From the NCBI RefSeq assembly GCF_000010305.1, contig NC_012489.1:2363646-2427645 (forward strand): DNA of 64,000 nucleotides, read 5' to 3'. Below, piece after piece: positions 44,244 to 54,900 of this stretch. Position 1 is the stretch's first letter. Every line of letters begins with the position of its first letter. The notes below the pieces were generated by a model. The model had not been told where the DNA came from, searched no databases, and saw only the letters and a program-made list of their open reading frames with translations. The stretch comes from Gemmatimonas aurantiaca T-27 (GTDB taxonomy: Bacteria > Gemmatimonadota > Gemmatimonadetes > Gemmatimonadales > Gemmatimonadaceae). A program made the translations under genes and the position numbers.

Positions 44244-46673
44244 TTATTCACCGTACGGAATCCAGATATTCTTCACCTGCACGGCGCGACGCAGGAACTC
44301 CCGTCCCTCGCCTGAACGGGGATCGAGCCACTCGCGGCCTGTCCACTCGGTCCAGGTGCGCTTGAGATTGGCCGCCGACGCGCGCTCGATGTCCGCGGCG
44401 CCCGCGTGTGCGCCGAAATACCACAGCGCCCCCACATCATCATGATCGGCCAGGGTGCGTGCCAACGCATCCCGCTCGCCGGTGACCAGATTCACCACGC
44501 CGCCCGGTACATCAGAGGTTTCCAGTACACTGTAGAAATCCGTGGCCGCCAGCGGGAAACGGACCGATGGAATGGCCACCACTCGATTGCCAGTGGCCAT
44601 GAGTGGCGCGATCAACGAGACGAGACCGAGCAACGGGTACGGGTCGGGACACGCTACGCCCACCACACCGATCGGTTCATGCATCGCGAGGGCGACGCCA
44701 CGCAGCGGCACATCGTGCACCGCCCCGTCGTGTTTGTCGGCCCAGGCCGCATACGTGAACAATCGCGAAATGGATGCCGCCACTTCGGCATCACCGGCCG
44801 CGCGATCATCGCCCGTCATCGCCGTGATGCGTGTGGCAAATTCGTCAGCGCGTGCCGAAAGATTTTCGGCGATGTAGTACAGAATCTGCGCGCGCTGATG
44901 TCCCGTGAGCTTCGCCCAGCCTGACGCCGCGTGCGCGGCTTCCACGGCATTGCGAATGTCCTTGCGATTGCCCTCACCGACTTCACCAACGGCCCGTCCA
45001 TCGAGCGCTCGTACGGTACGGGTGTAGCCCGAATCGGGACGCGCCTGCTTGCCGCCAATGAACAACTTCGGCGTGCGATCGATACCGGGAAGTCCGGTGG
45101 ACGAAGCCGGCGCGCTGTCGTCGTGTTGTTCCGGAATGACGACATCGATGACCGGTACGGGAGCACCGTGATGTGCGCGCTCGGGCTTGAGATACTCCCA
45201 CATGCCCTCCCGTCCACCTTCCCGTCCAAAGCCCGACTCGCGATAACCGCCGAAGCCGGCCGCCGCATCGAACAGATTGGTGCTGTTGATCCACACCACG
45301 CCGGCCTTGATCTTGGGCGCGATGTCGAGCGCGAGGTTGATGTTCTCGCTCCACACGCTCGCGGCCAACCCAAACGGGGTGTTGTTGGCCAGCGCCACCG
45401 CTTCTTCAGGGGTGCGGAACGTCATGCTCACCAGCACCGGCCCAAAGATCTCCACCTGCGCGATCGTCGCCGAGGGGGAGACGTTGGTGAACAGCGTAGG
45501 CGGATGGAACGTGCCCTCCGCCGGTACGCCCCACGATGGCTGCCAGCAGGTCGCGCCTTCTTCCACACCCTGTGCGCACAGACTGCGGATGCGGTCGAGC
45601 TGCACCGGCGCGACGATCGCCCCCATGTCGATCGACTTGTCGAGTGGGGACCCGACCCGCAGCCGCTCCATACGGTCGCGCAGCTTGCCATACAATCGGT
45701 CAGCCACACCTTCCTGCACGAGCAATCGTGATCCCGCGCAGCACACCTGCCCCTGATTGAACCAGATCGCGTCGACAACGCCTTCCACCACGCTATCGAG
45801 ATCGGCGTCTTCGAAGACAATGAACGGGCTCTTGCCGCCCAGTTCGAGCGACAGCCCCTTGCCACTACCGGCTGTGGCTTTGCGAATGGCGCGCCCGACA
45901 TCGGTGCTGCCGGTGAACGCGATCTTGTCCACGTCCGGATGGTCGACCAGCGCCGCACCGGTGCGCCCATCACCGGTAACCAGATTGAACACGCCCGGCG
46001 GCAGCCCGATCTCGTGCATCAGCTCCGCAAACCGCAGTGCGGTGAGCGGCGTGAACTCCGCCGGCTTGAGCACCACCGTATTTCCAGCCGCCAGTGCCGG
46101 AGCCACCTTCCACGCCAGCATCAGCAGTGGGAAGTTCCACGGAATCACCTGGCCGACCACACCATAGGCGTGTGTGCCGGGAAACTCACTGGCCAGTAGT
46201 TGCGCCCAGCCGGCGTGATGATAGAAGTGCCGCGCGACCAGCGGGATATCGATATCGCGAGTTTCACGAATCGGCTTGCCGTTGTCGAGCGACTCGAGCA
46301 CCGCAAAGTGGCGCGCATGTTTCTGGATACCACGCGCGATAGCGTACAACCACCGCGCCCGGGCATGATCATCGAGCGCCTGCCACGCCGGCAACGCGGC
46401 GCGCGCGGCTGCCACCGCCGCGTTCACGTCATCACCGCTGCCCTGCGCGACCTGCGCCAACGGCTTGCCGGTGGCCGGCTCCTGTACCTCGAACTGCTCG
46501 GTGGCCTTCACCCACCGCCCGCCGATGTAGTGGCCAAATGCGCCATCGGTGGCGGCGGTGCGGATCCACTCCCGCACGGAACCATCGGCCTCGGGCGCGG
46601 GACCATAGCTCATGCTGTCGTACAGGGCGCGGACGGAACGCGCATCCACAGTGGTACCGGTCGGAGTTGTCAT
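44244..46673 (-). CDS. Two-domain aldehyde dehydrogenase (ALDH16-like)
   Basis: 809 aa from ATG 46673. Residues 1 to about 500 form a complete aldehyde dehydrogenase with VIPWNFPLLM, the NAD loop FTGSTDVGRAI, the catalytic base region LELGGKSP and the nucleophile Cys311 in NQGQVCCAGS. A second aldehyde-dehydrogenase fold follows from about residue 515 (KLFIGGKQARPDSGYTR). It keeps the Rossmann parts (VACPDPYPLLGLVSLI) but has no catalytic cysteine. One fused active plus one inactive copy is the ALDH16 plan. The gene follows deoC by 11 bases; deoC releases acetaldehyde, so acetaldehyde oxidation is the likely job. Confidence 0.88.
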   Translation of the reverse strand: MTTPTGTTVDARSVRALYDSMSYGPAPEADGSVREWIRTAATDGAFGHYIGGRWVKATEQFEVQEPATGKPLAQVAQGSGDDVNAAVAAARAALPAWQALDDHARARWLYAIARGIQKHARHFAVLESLDNGKPIRETRDIDIPLVARHFYHHAGWAQLLASEFPGTHAYGVVGQVIPWNFPLLMLAWKVAPALAAGNTVVLKPAEFTPLTALRFAELMHEIGLPPGVFNLVTGDGRTGAALVDHPDVDKIAFTGSTDVGRAIRKATAGSGKGLSLELGGKSPFIVFEDADLDSVVEGVVDAIWFNQGQVCCAGSRLLVQEGVADRLYGKLRDRMERLRVGSPLDKSIDMGAIVAPVQLDRIRSLCAQGVEEGATCWQPSWGVPAEGTFHPPTLFTNVSPSATIAQVEIFGPVLVSMTFRTPEEAVALANNTPFGLAASVWSENINLALDIAPKIKAGVVWINSTNLFDAAAGFGGYRESGFGREGGREGMWEYLKPERAHHGAPVPVIDVVIPEQHDDSAPASSTGLPGIDRTPKLFIGGKQARPDSGYTRTVRALDGRAVGEVGEGNRKDIRNAVEAAHAASGWAKLTGHQRAQILYYIAENLSARADEFATRITAMTGDDRAAGDAEVAASISRLFTYAAWADKHDGAVHDVPLRGVALAMHEPIGVVGVACPDPYPLLGLVSLIAPLMATGNRVVAIPSVRFPLAATDFYSVLETSDVPGGVVNLVTGERDALARTLADHDDVGALWYFGAHAGAADIERASAANLKRTWTEWTGREWLDPRSGEGREFLRRAVQVKNIWIPYGE

Positions 46674-46684
46674 GAGGGCACGTC

Positions 46685-47734
46685 TCAGACCATGGGTTGG
46701 CGATAGGCCGCAGCGTAGCGACCTGTCACGTAGTGCTCGAGCTGACGCTCCACATCGGTGAGCAGACCGCTCGCACCAAAGCGGAACAGGTGCGGACGCA
46801 GCCAACGATCACCGAGCTCTTCCTTCATGAGAATGAGCCAATCGAGCGCCTGTTTGGCCGTGCGAATGCCACCGGCCGGCTTGAAGCCCACCTCGTGGCC
46901 TGTGCGTGCGCCGTATTCACGGATCATGCGCGTCATGACCAATCCCACCGGCAGCGTCGCATTCGACGATTCTTTGCCGGTGCTCGTCTTGATGAAATCC
47001 GATCCGGCCATCATCGCCACGAGGCTTGCCCGCGCGATGTTGGTCAGGGTCGCCAGTTCACCCACGCCGAGAATGGTCTTGAGGTGCGCGTCGCCGCAGG
47101 CTTCGCGGAAGGCCCGCACTTCGTCGTACAACGCCTGCCAGTTGCCGGTCAGCACATGGCCGCGCGTGATGACGATATCGATCTCGGCGGCGCCGGCTGC
47201 CACACTGGCACGCACTTCCGCCAGCCGCTGCTCGAACGGCGACAGGCCGGCGGGAAATCCCGTGCTCACGGCCGCGACCGGAATGCCGGTGCCACGCAGC
47301 GCGTCGACCGCAGTCGCGACGTACTGGTGATAGACGCAGACGGCGCCCGTTGTGAGACGCAGATCACCAATTCCGAGTGCGTCGACAATGTCCTGCCGCA
47401 GTGGACGATGTGCTTTAGCGCACAAACGCAGGACATTGCCGGCCGTGTCGTCGCCCGACAGTGTGGTGAGATCCATGCAAGCGATCGCACGCAACAGCCA
47501 CGCCGCCTGCCACTCCTTCTTGACGGTGCGACGAGCAGGCAATGATGCGACGCGACGTTCCACTGCGCTGCGATTGACGCGCGTATGGCGGACCAACGCC
47601 ATATCCAGCGCACCGATCGGCACGCGGACAGGGGGCACATCCGGTTCGAGCCCCGATGGCCAACGTGGGGCCGCCGATTCCGCCGGGTCGTTTGGACGGC
47701 CGGGCCGGGGAGCGTGGAGGGGGGTGACAGTCAT
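46685..47734 (-). CDS. deoC: Deoxyribose-phosphate aldolase
   Basis: 349 aa from ATG 47734, longer than the E. coli enzyme because of about 90 residues of N-terminal extension, as in the eukaryote-like DERA group. The Schiff-base lysine is Lys249 in DFIKTSTGKESS, and the proton-relay lysine is Lys285 in GFKPAGGIRT. It splits deoxyribose-5-phosphate to glyceraldehyde-3-phosphate and acetaldehyde in nucleoside salvage. The adjacent aldehyde dehydrogenase would remove the acetaldehyde. It diverges from the Ig-like lipoprotein gene by 99 bases. Confidence 0.93.
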   Translation of the reverse strand: MTVTPLHAPRPGRPNDPAESAAPRWPSGLEPDVPPVRVPIGALDMALVRHTRVNRSAVERRVASLPARRTVKKEWQAAWLLRAIACMDLTTLSGDDTAGNVLRLCAKAHRPLRQDIVDALGIGDLRLTTGAVCVYHQYVATAVDALRGTGIPVAAVSTGFPAGLSPFEQRLAEVRASVAAGAAEIDIVITRGHVLTGNWQALYDEVRAFREACGDAHLKTILGVGELATLTNIARASLVAMMAGSDFIKTSTGKESSNATLPVGLVMTRMIREYGARTGHEVGFKPAGGIRTAKQALDWLILMKEELGDRWLRPHLFRFGASGLLTDVERQLEHYVTGRYAAAYRQPMV

Positions 47735-47833
47735 GGCCCCGAAATCTATGGGACAGCTCACCGGGACGCTCAACTCCTGCCAGGAGCGACCGATACTGGT
47801 CAGATGGAGAGGAGTACCCTGACTGATCGACCC

Positions 47834-48523
47834 ATGCGTTCCGCACGACCCACAACTCTGCTTGCCGTCCTGCTCACCACGATCCCGGTGCTGCTGGCGT
47901 TCCCCGGTTGCACCAAGACGACCGAGGCGCCGACCGCCGTGCGGTTGAGTGTTGTCCAGGGCTCTACCCAGACCGCGGCGGCTGGGACCATCCTGCCGAC
48001 CCCCCTCGTGCTCCGTGTCATGGGCAGCGACGGGAACCCGATGGCCAAGGTGCCGATCAGCTTCAACATCCTGGCGGGTGGTGGTGCGGTCGACCCGGCC
48101 ACGGCCATCAGCGATGCCAATGGGGAAGTGAAGGCCCGGTGGACCTTGGGCCCCGGCTCCCAGGTGCAGACCCTGGTGGGCAGCGCCCCAGGCGTTGATC
48201 CGGTCACCCTGACGGCGTTTGGTGTCCTGCCCAGTGACATCATCATCGCCCAGGGCAATGGCCAGTCGGCCAAGGCCAGCACGGCGCTTCCCGTGCAGTT
48301 GGTGCTGCGTGTGGTCGGTGCCAACAATGTGCCGATTCCCGGCCAGACCGTGGCCCTGGCCATCTCCGCCGGGGGTGGCAGCCTCTCGCCGCAATCGGCC
48401 GTGACCAACGCCGTCGGTGAAGTCACCATCCGCTGGACGCTCGGCCCGCAGGCAGGCCTGCAGATGGCCACCGCAACGTCCGGTGCCGTGGGACCGATCA
48501 CGATTTCTGCTGTGGCCAACTGA
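47834..48523 (+). CDS. Ig-like domain lipoprotein
   Basis: 229 aa from ATG 47834. The signal ends in the lipobox LLAFPGC (modified Cys26). The mature protein is two Big-1-like immunoglobulin repeats of about 95 residues with the same order: LPTPLVLRVMGSDGNPM then GGGAVDPATAISDANGEVKARWTLGP, and LPVQLVLRVVGANNVPI then GGGSLSPQSAVTNAVGEVTIRWTLGP. Such repeats are found in surface proteins and adhesins. There is no catalytic motif. Two hairpins follow the stop. Confidence 0.82.
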   Translation: MRSARPTTLLAVLLTTIPVLLAFPGCTKTTEAPTAVRLSVVQGSTQTAAAGTILPTPLVLRVMGSDGNPMAKVPISFNILAGGGAVDPATAISDANGEVKARWTLGPGSQVQTLVGSAPGVDPVTLTAFGVLPSDIIIAQGNGQSAKASTALPVQLVLRVVGANNVPIPGQTVALAISAGGGSLSPQSAVTNAVGEVTIRWTLGPQAGLQMATATSGAVGPITISAVAN

Positions 48524-48556
48524 GGAGGAGGCCGCTGCGCTGATCCGGCGCCTTGG

Positions 48557-48574
48557 TCCAGTGTCCGCACTGGA
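48557..48574. terminator. Short stem-loop after the Ig-like lipoprotein gene
   Basis: TCCAGTG (48557-48563) pairs with CACTGGA (48568-48574) around the loop TCCG. It lies 34 bases after the stop at 48523. No T-run follows directly. Confidence 0.4.
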
Positions 48575-48598
48575 TCTCGTTGACTGGGATCGGCGTAT

Positions 48599-48654
48599 GG
48601 GGAGATGGCTGGCGAACGCGACGGGTCTCCCGCGCGTCCGCGAGTCATCTCCCC
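48599..48654. other. Second inverted repeat before the SDR gene
   Basis: GGGGAGATG (48599-48607) is exactly complementary to CATCTCCCC (48646-48654), with a GC-rich inner arm (CGACGGG/CCCGCGC region) in the 38-base interval. TTCTCC follows. It may be a terminator or a leader structure for the SDR gene at 48722. Confidence 0.4.
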
Positions 48655-48721
48655 TTCTCCGTTACGCCCCACGCGGCTAGTTGTCATTCATGGTTTCTTC
48701 CGCCCCTGCCCCTGGCCCCAT

Positions 48722-49677
<956 letters not shown>

Positions 49678-49681
<4 letters not shown>

Positions 49682-51141
49682 GCACCGAACGTCCCAGGAC
49701 ACCACTGCAATGGCGTGACGTCCCGCGTCTCTTCGTCATCGTCTGGCGCATAGCCCCGATTGTGTGTTCGTTCCTGCGCGACCGCCGACGCTGGATCCGG
49801 TGGGGCGATCCGGTCCCCCGTTCGGCCGCGTTCCATGAGCGTCGTGCGCGGGCGATGGTGCATCATCTCGCCGCACTCGGGCCGGCCTTCGTCAAACTGG
49901 CGCAGGTCTTTTCGGCACGCACCGACCTGGTGCCCGAACCGTATCTCACGCAGCTCGCCCGTCTCACCGATCAGGTGCCGCCGGTTCCCTGGCCAATCCT
50001 CCGCGCCGCGCTCGAGCGGTCGTGGGGGGCGGCGCCCGAGTCCATCGTGGATGCCCTCGATCCGGTACCGCTGGCGGCAGGATCCATCGGCCAGGTGCAC
50101 CGCGCGCGATACCAGGGGCGCGATGTGGTGGTGAAAGTGCTGCGCCCGGGCGTGGACGTGATCGTGTTGCGGGACGCCCGATTGGCCCGGGCCATTGTGG
50201 CGTGGCTGTACCGACAGTGGCCGCACCACCACGTGCGCGGCTTCGCCATCGTGCTGGAAGAATTCGACCGGCACATTCCGGAAGAGATGGACTTCGTGCG
50301 CGAGGGCATGCAGTGCATGCGCATGCGGGAACGGTTTGCCAACGAGCCGCGACTGCGCATCCCGGCGGTGGAGGCGGCGCTCACCCGCCCCGACGTCATC
50401 GTCATGGAGTTTCTTGAAGGCACGCGCATCGATCGGCTCGATGCCGAAATTGCGGCCGGTCGGGTGTCGGCGCGCATGCTCACCGAAACGCTGATCGAGA
50501 CGTATGCCCGGATGATGCTGCGCGACGGGGTCTTTCACGCGGACCCTCACCCCGGCAACCTGCTGGTGGACCGCCAGAATCGCCTCGTGTTGCTCGACTT
50601 TGGCATGGTTATCGATGTCTCGGTCACGACCCGCAAGGCGCTGTTCGATACCATTCTGGCAGCGATCAATCGGGATCCCGATGCCACGGCCGCCGGGTTC
50701 TACGCGCTGGGTATGATCGCTACCGATTCCACGCCACCGGAGGCGATGCGGGATCTGGTGGCCACATTGCTCGATATCGCCTACCGCGACACCTCCATGG
50801 CCGATCGGGCCAAGGTGCTCGCCGAACGGGTGATGCGGGAGCTGCTCAACTGGCCCATCGTGCTGCCGGGAGAACTGGTGTATTTCGCCCGCACCGCCGC
50901 GCTGATCGAAGGCGTGGGCGTGCGGTACGACAGTCACTTCAACAGCCTGCGCGTGGCATCACCGGTGGTGCTTCGACTGCGTGGCGAGTTGCTCTCGGCG
51001 CTCCTTGGCGATGATGGGCATCGGGAGCCGATTGTAACATTTGCCGCGACACTTGGAGCACTGGCCGGCACGGCGATGAGTTGGGTCACCGGATGGAGCA
51101 AGCGTCTGCAGTCGGCGTCAGGGGAACGACACATTTCGTGA
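49678..51141 (+). CDS. ABC1/UbiB-family atypical kinase-like protein
   Basis: 487 aa from TTG 49678, which overlaps the SDR stop (TTGA). The family signs are present: KLAQ at residues 73-76 in place of the usual KxGQ, the nucleotide loop LAAGSIGQVHRA with Gly135, the VVKVLRPGV lysine, HADPHPGN and the metal-binding LLDFGMV. Two hydrophobic stretches at the C-terminus (VTFAATLGALAGTAMSWV) can anchor it in the membrane. Relatives support quinone synthesis or lipid export with ATPase activity. The Ala-to-Gly changes in the motifs are noted as a finding. Confidence 0.86.
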
Positions 51142-51268
51142 CTTGTCGTTACTCGCAACGTTGCGCCACATCACAGCGTGCGTTGCCGCACACTGCTGGA
51201 TGTCCGGATGCAGACGGTCGCGATACCGTGGGGAGGTAGCACCTCATTCACTTCTCTCCCCCAAAACA

Positions 51269-51967
51269 ATGATCCGGCTCCGAACACTCGCAGCAGCGTT
51301 GACACTCGTGGCGTCCAGCGCCTCGGCACAGGCACCGGTGGTGGGCAATGTCACCTACAAGGGTGATCAGGCCGCCAACGGGGTGCTCTCCGGCCATCTG
51401 GCCGGCCCGTATCTCGCTGACCTTGAAGGGTTCAACCTGCAATTCGGTCTCACGGGCACGTCCGTCCTCACGAACAGCATCGTGTGGTGCATCGATCTGC
51501 CCAATCCTGCCAACCCCAGCCTGGACAGCTACTACTCCACGGCGTTTGTCTCGAACCCCACCGGTATCGCCGGCGACGGTGACTTCAGCAAGACGCGCAC
51601 GAACGACCCGGGTCTGTACCGTCAGGCCGCATGGCTCATCGAGCAGTACGATCCCTCGCTGGATGGTGTGGGCGGCGCCGTCTTCAATGCCGTGAACATC
51701 CAGGGCACACTGTGGAACATGTTCGGTGCCAGCGTCACCGGTTTCTCGTCACTCGCCGGATTCCTGCCGGCGGCGGACGCCGTAACGCTCACGAACAACT
51801 GGTACGTGCTCAGTGATGACAACGTCCAGGGCGAAGTGTCGAGCCAGGAGTATCTCACGAGTGTGCCCAGCAGCTCTGTTCCGGAGCCTTCCACCTGGGC
51901 CCTCTTGGGCAGTGGCTTGGTGCTCATCGGCGTTGCGCGTCGTCGGCGCCGTGTGATCGGCGCCTGA
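51269..51967 (+). CDS. PEP-CTERM sorted exported protein
   Basis: 232 aa from ATG 51269. A signal peptide (MIRLRTLAAALTLVASSASAQ) is followed by a beta-rich mature region with a single Cys (IVWCIDLPNP). The C-terminus is a complete PEP-CTERM tripartite signal: VPEPSTW, the hydrophobic helix ALLGSGLVLIGVA and the basic RRRRR cluster. Exosortase/EpsH cuts at such sites and the product goes to the cell surface or the exopolysaccharide matrix. No exosortase gene is in the window. It has no recognisable enzyme motif. Confidence 0.88.
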   Translation: MIRLRTLAAALTLVASSASAQAPVVGNVTYKGDQAANGVLSGHLAGPYLADLEGFNLQFGLTGTSVLTNSIVWCIDLPNPANPSLDSYYSTAFVSNPTGIAGDGDFSKTRTNDPGLYRQAAWLIEQYDPSLDGVGGAVFNAVNIQGTLWNMFGASVTGFSSLAGFLPAADAVTLTNNWYVLSDDNVQGEVSSQEYLTSVPSSSVPEPSTWALLGSGLVLIGVARRRRRVIGA

Positions 51968-51991
51968 GTCGATGTTCGATCTGTTCCGCGA

Positions 51992-54900
51992 CTAAAAAAC
52001 CCAGTTGCGGAACAGGTCGAAGCCGAGCTGCATTTGCGGCCTGTCTGCGATATTGAACTGGGTGCAGGGAGCCGAACCGGGATCCACACCCACCTGCGCC
52101 AACCAGCCGCGTGCAATGCGGTATTCGGCGGCAATGCCGGCCCAGAATTGTGAGGCGCGCGCGGCATTCTGCGCCGATCCCCGACACACACCGGTATTCA
52201 ATCGCAGATAGGTGCGATCACCAAGTTGCTTACCGGCCGAAATGCTCAGGTTGAGATTGAGCAAGGTCTGAGCACTGAGCAGATCCTTCGTATCGGTCTC
52301 ACCACTGCCCGAAGTACTGACTTGCACCGTGTTGAAGTTTCCGGGCAAGATGCGTTGCAACTGGCCTTCAAAGGCCCCACCCACCGATTGCAGCAATACG
52401 TCCGTGACGACCTTCTGGCTCTGCCCATCGAGTGCAAAGGTGGGCGCACCAAAAATCAGCAGCGAAATGATCTCCGACTCCGGCGCTGAGGAGTACAGCG
52501 GATCGCTACTGGAAAGGGTCAGCACAGGTTGGTCGTAGCCACCGCTGATGCGCAGATGAATCGGGACTTCCTCTCCTCCTGTCACGCGCAACGTGTTGGA
52601 GGCATTGATATTCAGCGTGGGCGCCAGTTCCGCATTCGGATAGAACCGAACGCTTCCCGAGTCGATGGAGAAGCCGCGCACCACCGGGCCAACCTTGAGA
52701 CGGTACTGCCCGCGATTGGCAGTGATCTCGCCATCGAGCACGAGTCGGTCATCGCTCATGGCCACCGTCAGATTGCCGCCCAGTTTCACGCGGGCTTCGG
52801 GTGTCTGCACCCACACTTCCTGGCCCAGTTCCACGCGCGCGTTTTCCACGGCAATGAGAGTGCCCAACGCCGACAGTGATTGCGCGGCCGACTCCGCCAC
52901 CGGCACCTCGTCGACACCGAGCAACTCACGTGCCGCCTGCGACGAGAGATCGAGTGCCACGCGCTCGCCCAGGGGATCCACGACAATATTGGCCCGAGGT
53001 ACCGCCAGGCTGCCGCTCACGGTGGGCCGCTTGAGCGCACCATTGATGCGCACATTGCCGCTGACATCGAGATCGGTGCCGTCGCGCTGACGGGACGCTT
53101 CGAAGTTGTTCGCGGTCAGGCGCACATCCACCTGCATCGGATCGTTGGCCGGCATGAGCAACACGCCCCGCGCGGCGAGAGTATCGGCCGCCGAACGCCC
53201 GCTACGCAGGCGCAGCGACTCCAGTACCACGGAATCGGCATTGGCGCGCACGACGATGCGCCCTTCTGAAGGGGCGATACCCAGATCATCGAGGCTCGCG
53301 CCGGCGCCGTCGAGGATCATCGTGCCGGTGGCGCTGGGCCGTTCGAACGTGCCGCCGAGTGAAAGCCGACCCGAGAGCACACCACGTTGATTGCTCACCC
53401 CATCGATGCGTACCGGCAGAGCCTGAATACGCAACGAATCGGCAATGAGGGCCCCTTCCACCGCATCACTGAGCAGACGCTTCTCCACCGACGCAATACG
53501 CAAGTCGATCGGAATGCGCCCCGTCACGCGCAACGCACCGCCCAGCGAATCGGCCAATGACGCTTCGGCGACCAGGCGCTGCTCGGCATAACTGCCCTTC
53601 GAATTCACCGCGGGAAGCTGGTAGCCGTTCACGCCGAGTGAGTCGCCGGTCAACTGCCAGGAGATCAGCGGTGCCTGGCGATTGCCACGCAACTCCGCCG
53701 TACCCGTGAGCGTGCCATTGAACGGCTGCACACCGGCCAACAAGGTGGCCACCTCACCCACTGGGAATCGCTCGAGACGCAGGTTCCCGCGCACGTCACC
53801 GGTGGAAGGCACATCGGCATCCACCGCCAGCACACCACCAACCGTGGAGCGCAGTTCCGCAGCCTGCAAACGCAGGCCCGCAGAATCCGAAGCCACCACG
53901 ATCGGCTGCTGCGAACGCCAGGTGATGTCGTCGTAGGACAACCGCAGCGTATCCAACGTGATGGTGCTGGTGCCCGCCTTGATGGCATAGGCTCCATGCG
54001 CCACCAACTGCGCATCGGTTTCCGTACCCACATCGAACACGAGCTGACCGCTGTCCGGACTCGCTTCCGTCACACGCGCCGTGGCACTCTGAATGCGCAC
54101 GGCACCAATGCCCGTGACTTCATCGAATGTGGCCGTGCCTTCGAAGGTGGGTCGGCGGAAAACATCTTCGGCGTGCAACGATCCAAAGATGCGCCCCACC
54201 TTGATGGCACCCACCTGCAACGCACGCCCACCGAGTGCCACGTTGGCATCGGCGGCCGTGAAGCTGCCCACGACGTAGCCGGACAACGACAGATCGCCCT
54301 GCAGCGTGTCCGCGGCGATATCGCGCAACGTGACGGCCGAAGCGGAATCGAGCGGCATCATCATGCCTGCTAGTCGTGTCAGTTCGGGGCGCGCCGAATC
54401 GAGCGAATCGCTGCGCGCCGATACCTGGAGCGTGTCCGACTGCAGGGAATCACGCGAGAGTCCGCCGCGCGCTTCGAACGTGACACCACCCAAGTGCGCC
54501 AGCGCGGAATCCACCACCAGGCGCCGCGGATCCAGGAGCGCACTGGCCACGAGATCGAACGAGGGTTGACCATCACTCTGCGTCTGCTGCAACTGCACCA
54601 CGGCCCGTCCGGTGAGCACACGCACATCGCCGGAATCCGCCGCCGCCGGCGCAGCCAGGGTATCGAGCGGACCCTGTCCCGCCACGTGCAGCTCCCCGCG
54701 CAGTGACGTGGACGGAATATCCGTCCGTCCGAACCACTGACGCGCATCCACCCCATGCAGCGATCCATCCGCCGTGGCGCGCCAGGTGCGCTGGCCAATC
54801 GAAGCCGTGCCGGACAGGGCCACGGTGCGTGCCCAGGCCGCAGCCGTGTCGCGGGGACTGACGTCCGCCACGGTGTTGGCGATGGCCTTGGTCGAATCCG

